Origin: Maylandia zebra
Taxonomy: Eukaryota > Chordata > Actinopteri > Cichliformes > Cichlidae
Assembly (NCBI RefSeq): GCF_041146795.1
Contig: NC_135168.1
Span: forward strand, 40,857,870-40,921,869
Direction of reading: 5' to 3'
DNA: 64,000 bases
The notes under the pieces are model-generated. The model was not told the DNA's origin and did no database searches. It saw nothing but the letters and a program-made list of their open reading frames with translations. This document shows positions 46,908 through 59,869 of this stretch, in pieces (position 1 is the first letter of the stretch; every line of letters begins with the position of its first letter). The position numbers and the translations under genes are program-made.

Positions 46908-47843
46908 ACCCACCACCACCACCACCACCACACACAAACCAAAACAAAACAAAGCTAGTTTTTAAATTTCTATACATTCAACCATGTGGGTGGCGTTAAT
47001 GCTTTAATGTAACTTTACACCAAGGAATCCTATAATAGGCTACATTAACGTAACAACAGTTCTAGCGAAATAAATTAAACGATTCTTGGTGAAATAAATA
47101 TAATTGCAACATTAACCTTACATCAGACATGTACAGAAACTTACATAAATTAAAATAATTAAGGTCTCAATTAGGATGTCGAACACGGTCGCAGCTGAAG
47201 TGGCAGAGCGATGAGCGAAGCACCGCTGACGCAAACAATGCCAGTGAACAAATCATAACATAACAAAAAAAAGAAATAAAGCAGCATAAACGAGAACCAA
47301 AGAGAAGTACAAAACGGAGAAACACAACAGCGAGTTATCCTGAAGAGAGGCAGCAGCTTTCATATATGAAAAGTGACATATTACATTTAATAAATCGGCA
47401 ATTTAAATGCAAAGCCGAACCCAGAGGACAGGTTAGCTAATACATACCAGGCCCACTGAACTACTCCACCTAGACAGGAGAGGAGCGCTTCCCAACCCAG
47501 CAGCAACAGATGACACAACATGCCAGCAATTTCTACCTTGCAAACAGTTCGAGGCAGAGAATAGTTTATGTCCAAAACTACCAATATTGAGAAGAGCGCG
47601 ATACATACCTCTTCTGTTGTATCATGCTCGCCTGGGAGGTGGAATGGTTAACTGTGGTTAACTTCACACCCCAGCACAAAAAGGAGACGCCACAAGTAAG
47701 AGGCTTCTGGACTGATGGAACATTCTTACAAGACTTTGCCACGTTTAATCGATGGTAAGGTCTTAGGAAGTGTAATTAAAAACGGGATATTGTCTCTGTG
47801 TCAGCCCAGGCATGGTTTTCGTTTCATGACTATGAATGGACGA

Positions 47844-47904
<61 letters not shown>
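47844..47904. repeat. (ATT)n microsatellite
   Basis: About 20 uninterrupted units. Confidence 0.95.
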
Positions 47905-47905
<1 letters not shown>

Positions 47906-48491
47906 ATACTCTTGAAACAGTTGGCCCTAACAAGATAAAATGTAAAAACAGCTCTGTGTGGCACTGAAAGGCTCTTCTGGTGTTCTCGCGCAGCCCAGTA
48001 GGAAAATGTATTTTTGTGTCTCGGTTATTCAGAACGCATTTCTGTTATATTAATTATTTTCATATGTAACAAAATGTATAATGTATTGTAACTCATCCAA
48101 ATGCCCTGACGCACTTTAGGACAATGTGTTCTTTTACTGTTAAAAATGTACAGTGTTTATACACTCAAAGTTATGTTGGCCCTCTCTTTTGGAGATTTAA
48201 ACATTTCGCAATAATAATGTTTAGGAATACGGTTTATGCAAACTTTTACCTAGCAAAAGCAAAGGCATTACATGTATAAGTTACAATCCAAATCTCGTTT
48301 ACACGGACAGGCATACGGTATACCTGTGAAGTGAAGACCTTCATCCTGTGCTTAGTCTATTATATTGCAGAAATCACACGGAAGTTTTAAGCTGATAATC
48401 ACAGGTAATTTAAATATGATGAATTGCTGCCACAATCCGGATTTAAATTGCGAAAATATTTCAATACGTTCTGGTGTGAAGATGATAAAGT

Positions 48492-48550
48492 AACTCGTGG
48501 TGTCGCCCTTGTCTAACAGAAAATAATCTCTCGCCACTCCACCCACTATT
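48492..48550 (+). promoter_or_regulatory. Gamma exon 2 promoter: CSE plus CTCCACCCAC box
   Basis: AACTCGTGGTGTCGCCCTTG with the core changed to CGCC at 48504; CTCCACCCACT starts at 48537, again 33 bp from the core. The core is 211 bp before the ATG. Confidence 0.8.
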
Positions 48551-48714
48551 GCATCGAAATCAGTTGTAAAGTGTCTGGATAATCTGGTAAAATCCCGGAT
48601 AGAGATGTCGCAAATTGTTACCAGATAACCGAACATTTAGTTGTCTTGGTCCGACCTTCTTTTTTGTGCTGCACAGTACATTTTCTTTGAAATTGACGGT
48701 CGATTTTTGTCAAG

Positions 48715-51099
48715 ATGCGGGACAAAGGATTTTCAGCGCTAGGCCCGATCTTCTGCATTTCTTCCATTTTTGTAACACTGCACCTCGTTTGTGGAAATCT
48801 GAGCTATTCCTTTCCCGAGGAGATTAAACGAGACTCAGCAATTGGAAATATAGCAAAGGATCTCGGTTTTGATTTGAGGACTTTATCTTCCCGGAAGGCT
48901 CGTGTTACTTTTGAGGGCACTCATAAGCGTTACTGTGATATTAATATGAGAACGGGGGATCTGATCACATTGGAGAGAATCGACAGAGAAAGCCTCTGTG
49001 CCAAGAAACCTTCATGTGTTGTGCAAGTGGATCTGGTGTTAGAAAATCCGTTAGAGCTTCATCGTGTAAGTCTTCATATACAAGACGTGAACGACAACTC
49101 GCCAAAATTCAAAAAGAATTTGATTGAGATGGAAATACGCGAGTCAGCAGTTAAGGGTAACCGCTTCTCAATAGAGCAGGCCCGTGACGCAGATATAGGT
49201 CAAAATGCTGTGCAAAGGTACGAGCTTCAAAAGAACGACAACTTTATTCTGGCTGTTGACAGCAACAAGGTTGAACTCATACTAGAAAATACTCTTGATA
49301 GAGAGAAACAAAGCGAGATGAATTTACTTCTCACAGCTTTGGACGGTGGATCTCCTCAGAGATCCGGTTCCGTAGTCATACGCGTCACTGTGCTGGATGC
49401 CAATGATAATGCCCCAGTGTTCAGCCAGGCCGTTTATAAAGCCAGTCTGCCTGAAAACTGTCCTTTAGATACACCAGTGATTAAAGTCAGTGCCACAGAC
49501 GGAGACGAAGGAGTGAACGGAGATGTAACGTATGACTTAAGTCAGGTGTCTGACGACGACATAAATGTATTTTCCATTGATCCTAAAACGGGAGAAATTA
49601 AAGTAACTGCTGTGATTGACTTTGAAGACAGAAATTCTTTTGAAATGAGAGCAGAAGCGAAAGATGGTTTAGGTCTAACTTCTTACGCCAAAGTGTTAAT
49701 AGATGTGACTGATGTAAATGATAATGCACCAGTTATATATCTAAATTCAGTGTCTAACCCCACACCGGAGAACGTGCCAACTGGTACAGAGGTGGGCATT
49801 ATTAATGTTCAGGACAGAGACGCTGGGAATAACGGGCAGGTCCACTGTTCGATCCAGCAGGGTGTCCCCTTTAAGTTGGTTCCTTCTATTAAAAACTATT
49901 ATTCTCTGGTGACCACAGGACAATTGGACCGCGAACTAGTGTCCAATTACAACATTACAATCACTGCCACTGACGAGGGCTCTCCACCTCTGTCCTCTTC
50001 TAAAAGTGTTCAGTTATCTGTAGCTGATATCAACGACAACCCACCTGTGTTTGATGAGCAGTCGTACAGTGCATATGTGAGTGAGAATAACAAACCTGGC
50101 TCCACTTTATGTTCCGTTAGTGCTCGAGACCCCGACTGGAGACAGAACGGTACAGTGGTTTATTCTCTGTTAGCTGGTGAGGTGAACGGTGCCCCGGTGT
50201 CCTCCTATCTGTCTGTGAACGGAGACACGGGTGTGATCCACGCTGTGAGGTCGTTTGATTATGAACAGTTCAGGAGCTTCAAAGTTCACGTGATGGCCAG
50301 AGACAACGGTTCTCCTCCTCTCAGCAGCAACGTGACCGTGAGTGTGTTCATCTCAGATGTGAATGACAACTCTCCTCAGATCCTGTACCCCTCCCCGGAG
50401 GGCAACTCCTTCATGACCGAGCTGGTCCCCAAAGCTGCACACGGAGGCTCTCTGGTGTCCAAAGTGATCGCGGTGGACGCAGACTCTGGACAGAACGCCT
50501 GGCTGTCCTATCAAATAGTCAAATCCACAGATCCGGGACTTTTTACCATTGGTGTCCACAGCGGAGAGATCAGGACACACCGGGACATTTCTGAATCTGA
50601 CAGCATGAAACAGAACCTTGTAGTGGCAGTGAAAGATAACGGACAGCCCTCTCTGTCTGCCACCTGTTCCATGTATTTACTTATTTCTGATAACTTGGCT
50701 GAGGTGCCAGAACTGAAGGATCTGTCTTATAATGAGAGCAATTCCAAACTGACCTCTTATCTGATCATCGCGCTGGTGTCTGTGTCCACGTTTTTTCTGA
50801 CTTTCATCATCATCATCCTGGGTTTGAGGTTTTGTCGCAGGAGAAAGCCCAGACTGTTGTTTGATGGAGCAGTTGCCATCCCCAGCGGTTATCTCCCTCC
50901 TAATTACGCAGATGTTGATGGCACAGGAACTTTACGCAGCACTTACAACTATGACGCGTACCTGACCACAGGTTCTAGAACCAGTGACTTTAAGTTTGTG
51001 ACATCATACAATGACAACACGCTGCCTGCTGACCAGACTCTGAAGAAAAGTCCATCAGACTTTGCTGATCCGTTTGAAGACATCACAACATCTTCTGAG
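48715..51099 (+). CDS. Protocadherin gamma-type variable exon 2
   Basis: 795 codons, phase 0 donor GAG|GTAGAA. Signal peptide (about 1-28, [13 protein letters not shown]...), mature start [10 protein letters not shown], six cadherin repeats, membrane helix about 682-706, and the same tail as its neighbours until [11 protein letters not shown]. It is the closest relative of gamma exon 1. Outside the signal peptide and first part of EC1, differences are confined to short patches (for example DGDEGV versus DADERL in EC3, and VIYLNSVSN versus GIFVKSLTN at the start of EC4). The two may therefore differ little in homophilic specificity. ATG chosen by homology of MRDKGFS/MGDKGFS starts. Confidence 0.93.
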
Positions 51100-53444
51100 G
51101 TAGAAAAACGCAACTTCTTTCCCACATATATAAACATATAAACCTAGACTTAGAACTTTTATTGTCATTGTCCAGTTTCTTGCACAACAAAATTAGGTAG
51201 GAAGACCACAAAGGTGCAACAAGTAAAGAAAACAATGTACAAAGAAAAAAAGCAATATCTATCTATCTATCTATAATTTTTTTCCACCAACTGTGTTCAG
51301 GAAACCAAAGTTTTAAGTTTATATTTTTGAGTGAAAACAGTCACATTTAACTATTCCACTGGCTCAACATAAAACTGCCTTTCAGGGTCTGAGACAACAG
51401 CAACATCAAAGTTCCTATCAGAACTCAATCAGTATAGACAACAGTAGTGACCTGTCAAGAAACAAATATACAAAAATAAAACAAATTGTTCCTTGGAACC
51501 CATAATTCACAGTTCAACTGACAAAAAAGTACAATGTAAACTTTCATTTTAACTTTTTAAGGGAGAACATCATGAACTCACTTTGATTTCTCTACACAGC
51601 CGAAGTACACACACAGGAATCACACAGAAAGTGATCTCCCCTCTGAATCAAACAGAAAAATAAAAAGTTGTGCAAAGTGAACAACAGTGTAAACTTAACA
51701 ACTCTGAAATCTGTTAGGACACTCTGTCATTACTCACACCAACCCGCTCTTCAATCCTGCTCACAGCAGGTAACCCTTGAACATACACCCGTCGCACGTT
51801 CAGAATTCTACAAAAATCATCACAAACACGGAGTCATCACATAATAAACTTAGTTTCCTAGGCTAATTACCGTCTCCCACAACACCGACGACAATATTTT
51901 GCAGTATTTTACACTTTTCTAGCACATTTACCTCACGTGTAGATACCCGCGCAAACTTTTGCAGCCTCTAACTCTCTAGTGTTCCCGCTTGCAGCGTGAC
52001 GCGAACCTGAGTACAAGCATGGTCTGGCTTAAGGTGGCTCTTAAAGGGACGGTGTACCCCCAAAACGCAAGGTCTAATCATCACCATGACAACTCTACAA
52101 ACAGACTGTTAAAACACAATCACCTCTTCTTAAACCTTTTTTATGTGTAGTGTTAGTTCTCTTGGCTACAGTTTCCCCTGCTACGTGTCAACGTCCTAGG
52201 TAACCCCCTGCACATCCACCATTCCCCTAAATTTGGTGGCATAGAGAACCATACCAGCTAAGACATAGGAGACTACATCTGGACTTCAAAAGTCAACTCC
52301 CAGCCCATTGTTCCTTCAGTGGTGCTAGTTTCAGTCATTATGCAACAGTCATTAAGAACAACAACTCAGTGTTTAAGAAAAAAATGGGGCCATTTTAGCA
52401 TTAATTAAACCCACAGACAAATAACTCCAAGTAATCTAACAGTTTTTGGCTTTGCTAACATAACTGAATTTGGGATGAATTTGAACTGGGATTTATGAGC
52501 AACAGGTGAACACATGCAATTGAAACAGATATTTTACTTGCAGGAAATGGACCTCTGAATAGCTACACAGAAATTCCAACAACAAAAAAAATCTAATTAT
52601 TTCCAATAATTCGTTTTTAAAAAATAAAATAACATTTGTAACATTTCTAATTTAAAAATATATTAAATGAAAATAATTTGCTTTTCATTCAAGCAAAACG
52701 ACATTTCAACATGACACTGAAACTTTTGAGCAGTGGCATTGAGCGCCAATGACATTTTGTTTAAAGAAAAGTGGAAAAGTGTATTTAGAGTGCAGCAGTA
52801 GCCTGCTCATTCTTTTATAATGTCGTTTCCAGGTCTCGACAGGGTCAACTGGTGCACTTTTTAGGCAATGTGATGGAAACAAAGCTTCAGTTTCGGATGC
52901 AGCCTTGCAGTAGTTAGCTTTGGGTAGAGTTTTAAAAATAAATTAGTCTTTACAGTAGTTATCTCTCATTGATTTTAGGAGACAACATTGCCCAATAACC
53001 ATGCCAAATCTTACAGTACCTGTTCATGGTCCTGAAATACGATCCAGGGTTTCTTGGAGTAACTGGATCTGGAGACTTGTTTGGTATCTCCGAAATTCCA
53101 TGTGAATTTCAATAATCAAAACTGTAGGTTTGTGTAATTCAGTTACCTCAGCTTATTGTCTCAAAAAGGAGAACCTTAGAACTTTTGTGTATTACAAAAA
53201 TGTAAACTAAATTCAAGAATGTTAGGGTTTGTTGAGGCTCAAACAGTATACATTTGAGGGTAACAAACCAAATATCATTTTAAATGACTGTTATGGCATG
53301 ACATCGGCATCTTACTCAGGCACAGTTAGCAAGGAATGCTTAATGTGTTTTAAATAATATTCACAACTGTTAAATATGGCCGAGAGCGGTCTTGGAGTGA
53401 TTTACTTTTTTGTGAATAATTGAATACTAAGGAGATTAAAAGGT
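51100..53444. other. Interval between gamma exons 2 and 3
   Basis: No gene. Sequence near 51145-51200 (CTTTTATTGTCATTGTCCAG and following) resembles the 3' end of common fish interspersed repeats, family not assigned. An RE1-like motif lies at 53016-53036. Confidence 0.55.
53016..53036 (-). promoter_or_regulatory. Weak RE1/NRSE-like motif upstream of gamma exon 3
   Basis: The + strand reads CTGTTCATGGTCCTGAA over its core, about 14-15 of 21 positions against the RE1 reverse complement. It shares TTCATGGTCCTGAA/CCATGGTCCTGAA with the exon 1 motif and lies 421 bp before the CSE core. Confidence 0.3.
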
Positions 53445-53503
53445 GACTCGTGGTGTCGCTGTTGACTAACGGAAAATAAACGCTTGCCACTCCACCCACT
53501 CCA
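53445..53503 (+). promoter_or_regulatory. Gamma exon 3 promoter: CSE plus CTCCACCCAC box
   Basis: GACTCGTGGTGTCGCTGTTG with a canonical CGCT at 53457; CTCCACCCACT starts at 53490 (33 bp). The core is 197 bp before the ATG. Confidence 0.85.
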
Positions 53504-53653
53504 CTTACTGATTAGATATCAAATGCAGACTGCTGGAAAAACGCATATATCCGAACCTTCAGGACCCCGTACCTTGCTGTAAAGCTGTAAGGATTGCTGT
53601 GTATTTTGGAATAGATTTCACTTTGCAACTGTGGACAGTATAATTGCTGCAAG

Positions 53654-56056
53654 ATGGGCTCTTTTCGAGTCAGGGTGGGAGACAAAGGATTTTCAATACC
53701 AGGGCCGATCTTCTTTGCCTCCTTTATTATAACGCTGCGCATCGCTCATGGAGATCTAAGTTATAATATTCAAGAGGAGATGAAACGAGACTCCGTGCTT
53801 GGAAATATAGCTAAGGATCTTGGGCTTGATCTGAGGACTTTGTCTTCCCGAAAGGCTCGCATTGATTTTGATGGATCTCGTAAGCGTTACTGTGACATTA
53901 ATCTGAGAACGGGAGATTTGATCACATCGGAGAGAGTCGACAGAGAAAGCCTTTGTGGCAAGAAACCTTCATGTGTTGTGCAAGTGGATCTGGTGTTACA
54001 AAATCCTTTGGACCTCCATCGTGTAAGTGTTCATATTCAAGATGTGAATGACAACTCGCCAAAATTCAGAGAAAATTTGATTGAGATGGAAATAAGCGAG
54101 TCAACCGAGAAGGGTAGCCGCTTCTCAATAGAGCAGGCCCATGACGCAGATATAGGTCAAAATGCTGTGCAAAGGTACGAGCTTCAAAAGAACGACATCT
54201 TTATTCTGGCTGCTGACAGCAATAAGGTTGAACTCGTACTAGAGAATAAACTTGATCGAGAGAGACAAAAAGAAATGAATTTACTTCTCACAGCTTTGGA
54301 CGGTGGATCTCCTCAGAGATCCGGCACCGTAGTCATACACGTCACTGTGGTTGATGCCAATGATAACGCCCCAGTGTTCAGCCAGGCCGTTTATAAAGCC
54401 AGTCTGCCTGAAAATTCTCCTTTAGATACACCAGTGATTAAAGTCAGTGCGACAGACGCAGACGAAGGAGTGAATGGAGATGTAACGTATGACTTAGGGC
54501 ACATATCTGATGATAATATGAATGTGTTTACTATTGAACACAAAACGGGAGAAATTAGAGTAACTGGTGTAATTGACTATGAAGACAGAAGCTCTTTTGA
54601 AATCCCAGTGCAAGCCAAGGATGGTTTAGGACTAAAATCATATGCCAAAGTTATAATAGAGATTACTGACATAAACGACAATGCACCAGCAGTTTCTCTG
54701 GGATCGGTGTCTAACTCCATTCCTGAAAACGTGTCGCCTGGTACAGAGGTGGGCATTATTAACGTGCAGGACAGAGACGCTGAGAATAACGGGCAGGTCC
54801 GCTGTTCGATCCAGCAGGGTGTCCCCTTTAAGTTGGTTCCTTCTATTAAAAACTATTATTCTCTGGTGACCACAGGACAACTGGACCGTGAACTAGTGTC
54901 TGATTACAACATTACAATCACTGCCACTGACGAGGGCTCTCCACCTCTGTCCTCTTCTAAAAGTGTTCAGTTATCTGTAGCTGATATCAACGACAACCCA
55001 CCTGTGTTTGATAAGCAGTCGTACAGCGCATATGTGAGTGAGAATAACAAACCTGGCTCCACTTTATGTTCCGTTAGTGCTCGAGACCCCGACTGGAGAC
55101 AGAACGGTACAGTGGTTTATTCTCTGTTAGCTGGTGAGGTGAACGGTGCCCCGGTGTCCTCCTATCTGTCTGTGAACGGAGACACGGGTGTGATCCACGC
55201 TGTGAGGTCGTTTGATTATGAACAGTTCAGGAGTTTTAAAGTCCACGTGATGGCCAGAGACAACGGTTCTCCTCCACTCAGCAGCAACGTGACCGTGAGT
55301 GTGTTCATCTCAGACGTGAATGACAACTCTCCTCAGATCCTGTACCCCTCCCTAGAGGGCAACTCCTTCATGACCGAGCTGGTCCCCAAAGCTGCACACG
55401 GAGGCTCTCTGGTGTCCAAAGTGATCGCGGTGGACGCGGACTCTGGACAGAACGCCTGGCTGTCCTATCAAATAGTCAAATCCACTGATCCGGGACTTTT
55501 TACTATTGGTGTCCACAGCGGAGAGATCAGGACACTGCGGGACATTTCTGAATCTGACAGCATGAAACAGAACCTTGTAGTGTCAGTGAAAGATAACGGA
55601 CAGCCCTCTCTGTCTGCCACCTGTTCCATGTATTTACTCATTTCTGATAACTTGGCTGAGGTGCCAGAACTGAAGGATCTGTCTTATAATGAGAGCAATT
55701 CCAAACTGACCTCTTATCTGATCATCGCGCTGGTGTCTGTGTCCACGTTTTTTCTGACTTTCATTATCATCATCCTGGGTTTGAGGTTTTGTCGCAGGAG
55801 AAAGCCCAGACTGTTGTTTGACGGAGCAGTTGCCATCCCCAGCGGTTATCTCCCTCCTAATTACGCAGATGTTGATGGCACAGGAACTTTACGCAGCACT
55901 TACAATTATGACGCGTACCTGACCACAGGTTCAAGAACCAGTGACTTTAAGTTTGTGACATCATACAATGACAACACGCTGCCTGCTGACCAGACTCTGA
56001 AGAAAAGTCCATCAGACTTTGCTGATCCATTTGAAGATCTCGATACTTCAATAGAG
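53654..56056 (+). CDS. Protocadherin gamma-type variable exon 3
   Basis: 801 codons, phase 0 donor GAG|GTAGGA. Signal peptide from [14 protein letters not shown] (slightly longer N-terminus than its neighbours), mature start [10 protein letters not shown], six cadherin repeats, membrane helix about 688-712, tail ending [10 protein letters not shown]1-EC3 are clearly diverged from exons 1 and 2. From [13 protein letters not shown] in EC4 onward it is almost the same at DNA level. An internal in-frame GDKGFS suggests the ancestral start was a few codons later. Confidence 0.93.
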
Positions 56057-58524
56057 GTAGGATTCTGAAATAACCGGGTTATCAAAATTGCAGTGTTTTG
56101 TGTCTTTAAGTTTTTACATTTATAGTATTGTCTTTGATAAGTAGAACCTGAGGCTTCTTGTTATTTACAGGGTCTTTCCTATAGTACCTCCCCTTTCTTG
56201 CATTTTTTTGTGTGTTTGTGTATGAATTTAAATTTTTTTCAAAATAACGCCTTTCATCATATTACAAACAAAGTCAATCTTGGGGGGTTGCTTATAGCGA
56301 AACGTAGCTATTAATATTAAACTGGAACGTAACCAACTTCCTTTTATTTCCAACCCGAAACTTTCAGTGTATTTTTTTAGACTCTTCTGACGACGAGTCA
56401 AGTTTCACTCTGATTTCTGGTCAGCTTTTACAACACTGCAAAGTACCTCGAAATAAACAACGGCATTAAATTAACAAGTAATGATTAGTAAATTGATGAT
56501 ACACTTTGTCGCATAAACCATCTGATTTACTGATGGCGGCACCAGTACTGTTAATGATCTTTCACATGAAAGACGAACAAAGGTCCTATACTCAAGATTT
56601 ACTTATTAGTTCATGTAATTTCGAAAGTCCCCGTGTTAATTTTGTGGTGAAGTGGTTAACGCATTCGTTGTTTAAGGAACGGATCCCTCCTATTTTTAAA
56701 GAGGCACAGAGGGGAAACCCCGGGCTTGCGCCAGGAAGTGCATCCGACGTCAAATCAAAACGTTTAGCCGCCTACGGTAGCGATAGTCGGGGAAGTAAGT
56801 GACCAGTCGAAGGGACGTTCTGTGCGTAAATCACAATTATGTTTAATGGGTATTATTATCATCATCAATGTAGCATTAAAATGACTAAATCACTTTTTAA
56901 ACTACCGAAACAATAGCTGTCAGATATTCATCACTTCCTGCTGTCAGTATTGATAATCTCATTTCTTGTGCTCAATTCTTTGTCATCTCATGTACATCCA
57001 CATTGTACCTCGGTATACATTAGTGTTACCGCATGTTATAATGTTGTTCTCAAAGGTGTGTTGACAGTCTGTTGGATGGTGAGCGCTACATGTTTATTTC
57101 TATCCCATTGTGGCGCCAGAGAAGGAAACTGACAATGTAACTAAACTGATAACGCCACCTGGTGTTGGAGTTGCACCCCAGGAAATTTCACATTAACCAG
57201 TGCAAAGGTTTTATCAGTTACAAAGACACACGGGCTTGTTATTGACAAAGAAGAGGCGTGGCAAGTCATTGTCAATAGGTTTGTTTAATGCATTATCTGA
57301 ATAATGTGGAGATACAAAGACAACAGCAAATTTAGTGGCAGGACTTCCAATACCACTGTACCTTTAACTAAAACATCACTACCAGACATGGCTTAAAACT
57401 ACAAGACTCACTGTGTTGCTCCAAGTAAAATAGCAGCTCAACAAAAAGCCAATTAATATAGTTAAATACAGGTCACTTTGGGAGGCAACCTACAGGGAGT
57501 AGTGCCCAAGGACTGCCACCAGTTACTCACTCGTCACCTCGCATTGCAGTTGTCACTGCAACTAAAGGCGCTTTATAATCGTATCCCGGCGTTTAGACTC
57601 GCATGCATAAGAGGCAACCTGACCAAATGTGCCTAGCCCCCCAGCAAGCGTCCGTCTCTAAACCTAAAGTGAAATAAACCTATAGTGAAATAAACCGATA
57701 AAGCAAGCAAGAAATAGGGAACTACTCAGGGAAAAATAAACAGAAGAGGAGTGTATGCATCTACATATAAAACCTTTAAAATACCACAGAAATGCAGCAT
57801 CAGGCGCACCCACGCTTGGCCCCAACAAAGTGCGGTGTGGCACAAACGGCACAGGACAAGATTAAACATGATAAAACAAAGCAAAGTTAAAACAAAACAA
57901 GGCACTAGAGGACACTGAAAACAACAACGAGAAATAACAAGACTCAACAAGATGGCAGCAGGGTACCTATAATAAGAGAAAAGAACAGTTATCCTTGGTC
58001 CACGCTATTATTAACTAAACTGCAGACTTCATACGAGGATCCTACTAACCACTCGACTGAATTTGATCTGCAACGTTAAGATCAGGCTGTGATCGTCACC
58101 ATATATGGGAGAAATGAGTACCAAACGCTAAATCAGTGAATAGGCCACAGCTGCTCCTCATAGCTAACCTCTGATTAGATCGCTAGGGTACCATTAAATG
58201 TTCACGCTGCGTTCACAGACACCATGTAGGAACAAAACATCTTCTACAAAATCTAACCCACTACACTAACATGAAACTTAAAACCAACAAACATACGGAT
58301 TTGTTAGGTGGTTGTCAAATGCCAGCGAGCTCATTAATACTGGTTAGCTACTAACATTTGCAGCACTGACTCTGTAAAAATGAATAGGTGTCGTGTGTTC
58401 CCGGTGAGACTGTTGTAGTCCACAACTCATGGATGACATTAAGAAAGAAGTTCAGTTTCAAATTCAAAGAAGTGCAGTGTTGACTGACTTGTACTTTACT
58501 TTGATATTTCCTTTGCTGCTTGGA
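56057..58524. other. Interval between gamma exons 3 and 4, left part
   Basis: No gene supported; open frames at 56506-56802 and nearby show no family signal. A partial CTCF-like motif (reverse) is at 57152-57165. Confidence 0.6.
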
Positions 58525-58526
58525 TA

Positions 58527-58721
58527 TGGAACGCCAGGACTGACATAATAAATTAATTATACTATTAAATAATTAATTAAATGTGGCAATAATTATTTAA
58601 TTAATTAAATGTGTCAAAAATATTTATTTAATTAATTATTTCCAATTGTAATTAATTACTGCCACATTTAATCAATTATTTAATGGTATAATTAATTTAT
58701 TATGTCAGTCCTGGCGTTCCA
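58527..58721. mobile_element. Palindromic MITE (TA target site)
   Basis: 195 bp that is almost entirely an inverted repeat. Ends TGGAACGCCAGGACTGAC and its complement are bounded by TA on both sides (58525-58526 and 58722-58723), as for Tc1/mariner MITEs. The interior is made of AATTAATT-rich arms. Confidence 0.88.
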
Positions 58722-59367
58722 TACTTGGACAAGTAGTACTTTGTTTGCTTTTTGTCTCAGATAAAGAAATACCATATGAAGCTTGTACAACGCAGTGTAT
58801 TGTTGCAGATTTCATAAAGGTACTGTCTTGTCTTCATGGTTATGAATAGCTGGAGTTTAGCCATTAAGAGATTTCCCTTTCAACGCTTCATGTTGTTTGT
58901 GTTCAAAGTGGTGTCATCACTTCAGCATTTAAAAAGTCAAACATAACACCAAGTTCACATATAGATGTCCGACCGCGTGCGTGCGTTTCCGTTTTAAGTT
59001 ACACGACCTCAGGTTTATCTCGTGACCTCCCGAACGGTGTTGAGCATATGTTATAAAGCTGTGAGTCAATGTACAAAAATGCATGTAATGTGTTTAATTA
59101 TAGTCACGTCCATCAGCAGTAAGATGACACTTGTACATCGATGCATCATTCTAATAATGTCTACTCTAGTATAAGGACGGACTTTCCGCAAAAAGACTAT
59201 GTCTACTTCTGATTTGTTGCTTATCTATATTTTAATGAACGTAGTTGCTATAAATCGGAAATAAATGATTGAAATTGCCATTTCAATTGCTTTTTTCTAA
59301 CTGTGTGTGTGTGCGACTGTTGCAGCATTTGTCTTTTCTGTATAAAAACGGTCTAAGTATTTTCTCT

Positions 59368-59388
59368 GCCGCTGTCCATGGTTCTGAG
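59368..59388 (-). promoter_or_regulatory. RE1/NRSE-like (REST) motif upstream of gamma exon 4
   Basis: The + strand reads GCCGCTGTCCATGGTTCTGA then G, 17 of 21 positions against the RE1 reverse complement, with GCTGTCC intact. It lies 277 bp before the CSE core. Confidence 0.45.
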
Positions 59389-59526
59389 CCTTGTCATTTG
59401 TATTCTGTAGCTATAATTGCTGATATTTCATGTACTGTTTAGTTTATTTTCATTATAATATACCGAGAACATAATTCGCTATTCCAATTTAGTGTATCGA
59501 CAGGAGTAAACACTACCTTCATGCGA

Positions 59527-59528
59527 TT

Positions 59529-59608
<80 letters not shown>
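59527..59608. repeat. (TTTC)n microsatellite
   Basis: About 20 units immediately 5' of the gamma exon 4 promoter block (57 bp before its CSE core). Confidence 0.95.
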
Positions 59609-59652
59609 TTTTGACTTGAAGTTTTATTCAAACGCGGATGTGAAGTTAAAAA

Positions 59653-59708
59653 GACACATGGTGTCACTGTTGGCTGGAAGAAAAAGAACATGCAGCACTC
59701 CACCCATC
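59653..59708 (+). promoter_or_regulatory. Gamma exon 4 promoter: CSE (mutated core) plus CTCCACCCA box
   Basis: GACACATGGTGTCACTGTTG, where the core is CACT (59665) instead of CGCT, a change expected from deamination of a methylated CpG. CTCCACCCA starts at 59698, 33 bp away. The core is 205 bp before the chosen ATG. Confidence 0.75.
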
Positions 59709-59869
59709 ATGAATTCAGTTTTTTTTTTTCATTTATCAGAAACGCTAAATCCTGGGACATAGTTCTGTATAAACTGGTGTGGACTATTGGATTTCTGACT
59801 GATTTGGGATACATATGTTGTTTCGCTCTAAATAGCCAGATAAACAAGCGGAAGACGTTTCATTTCAGG

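Larger units (their letters stand above)
46536..48491. other. Interval between gamma exons 1 and 2
   Basis: No gene. It includes a (C)23 run at 46885-46907 followed by CCA/ACC repeats, and an ATT microsatellite (47844-47904). Confidence 0.7.

Noticed and set aside
56506..56802. 98-codon open frame between gamma exons 3 and 4
   Set aside because: No protocadherin or transposon similarity recognised and no gene context.
57151..57165. Second reverse CTCF site
   Set aside because: Only about 12 of 14 core positions fit; kept as a weak note.
59690..59869. Upstream in-frame ATG for gamma exon 4
   Set aside because: It lies within the CTCCACCCA promoter box; the homologous MRDKGFS start at 59870 is preferred.
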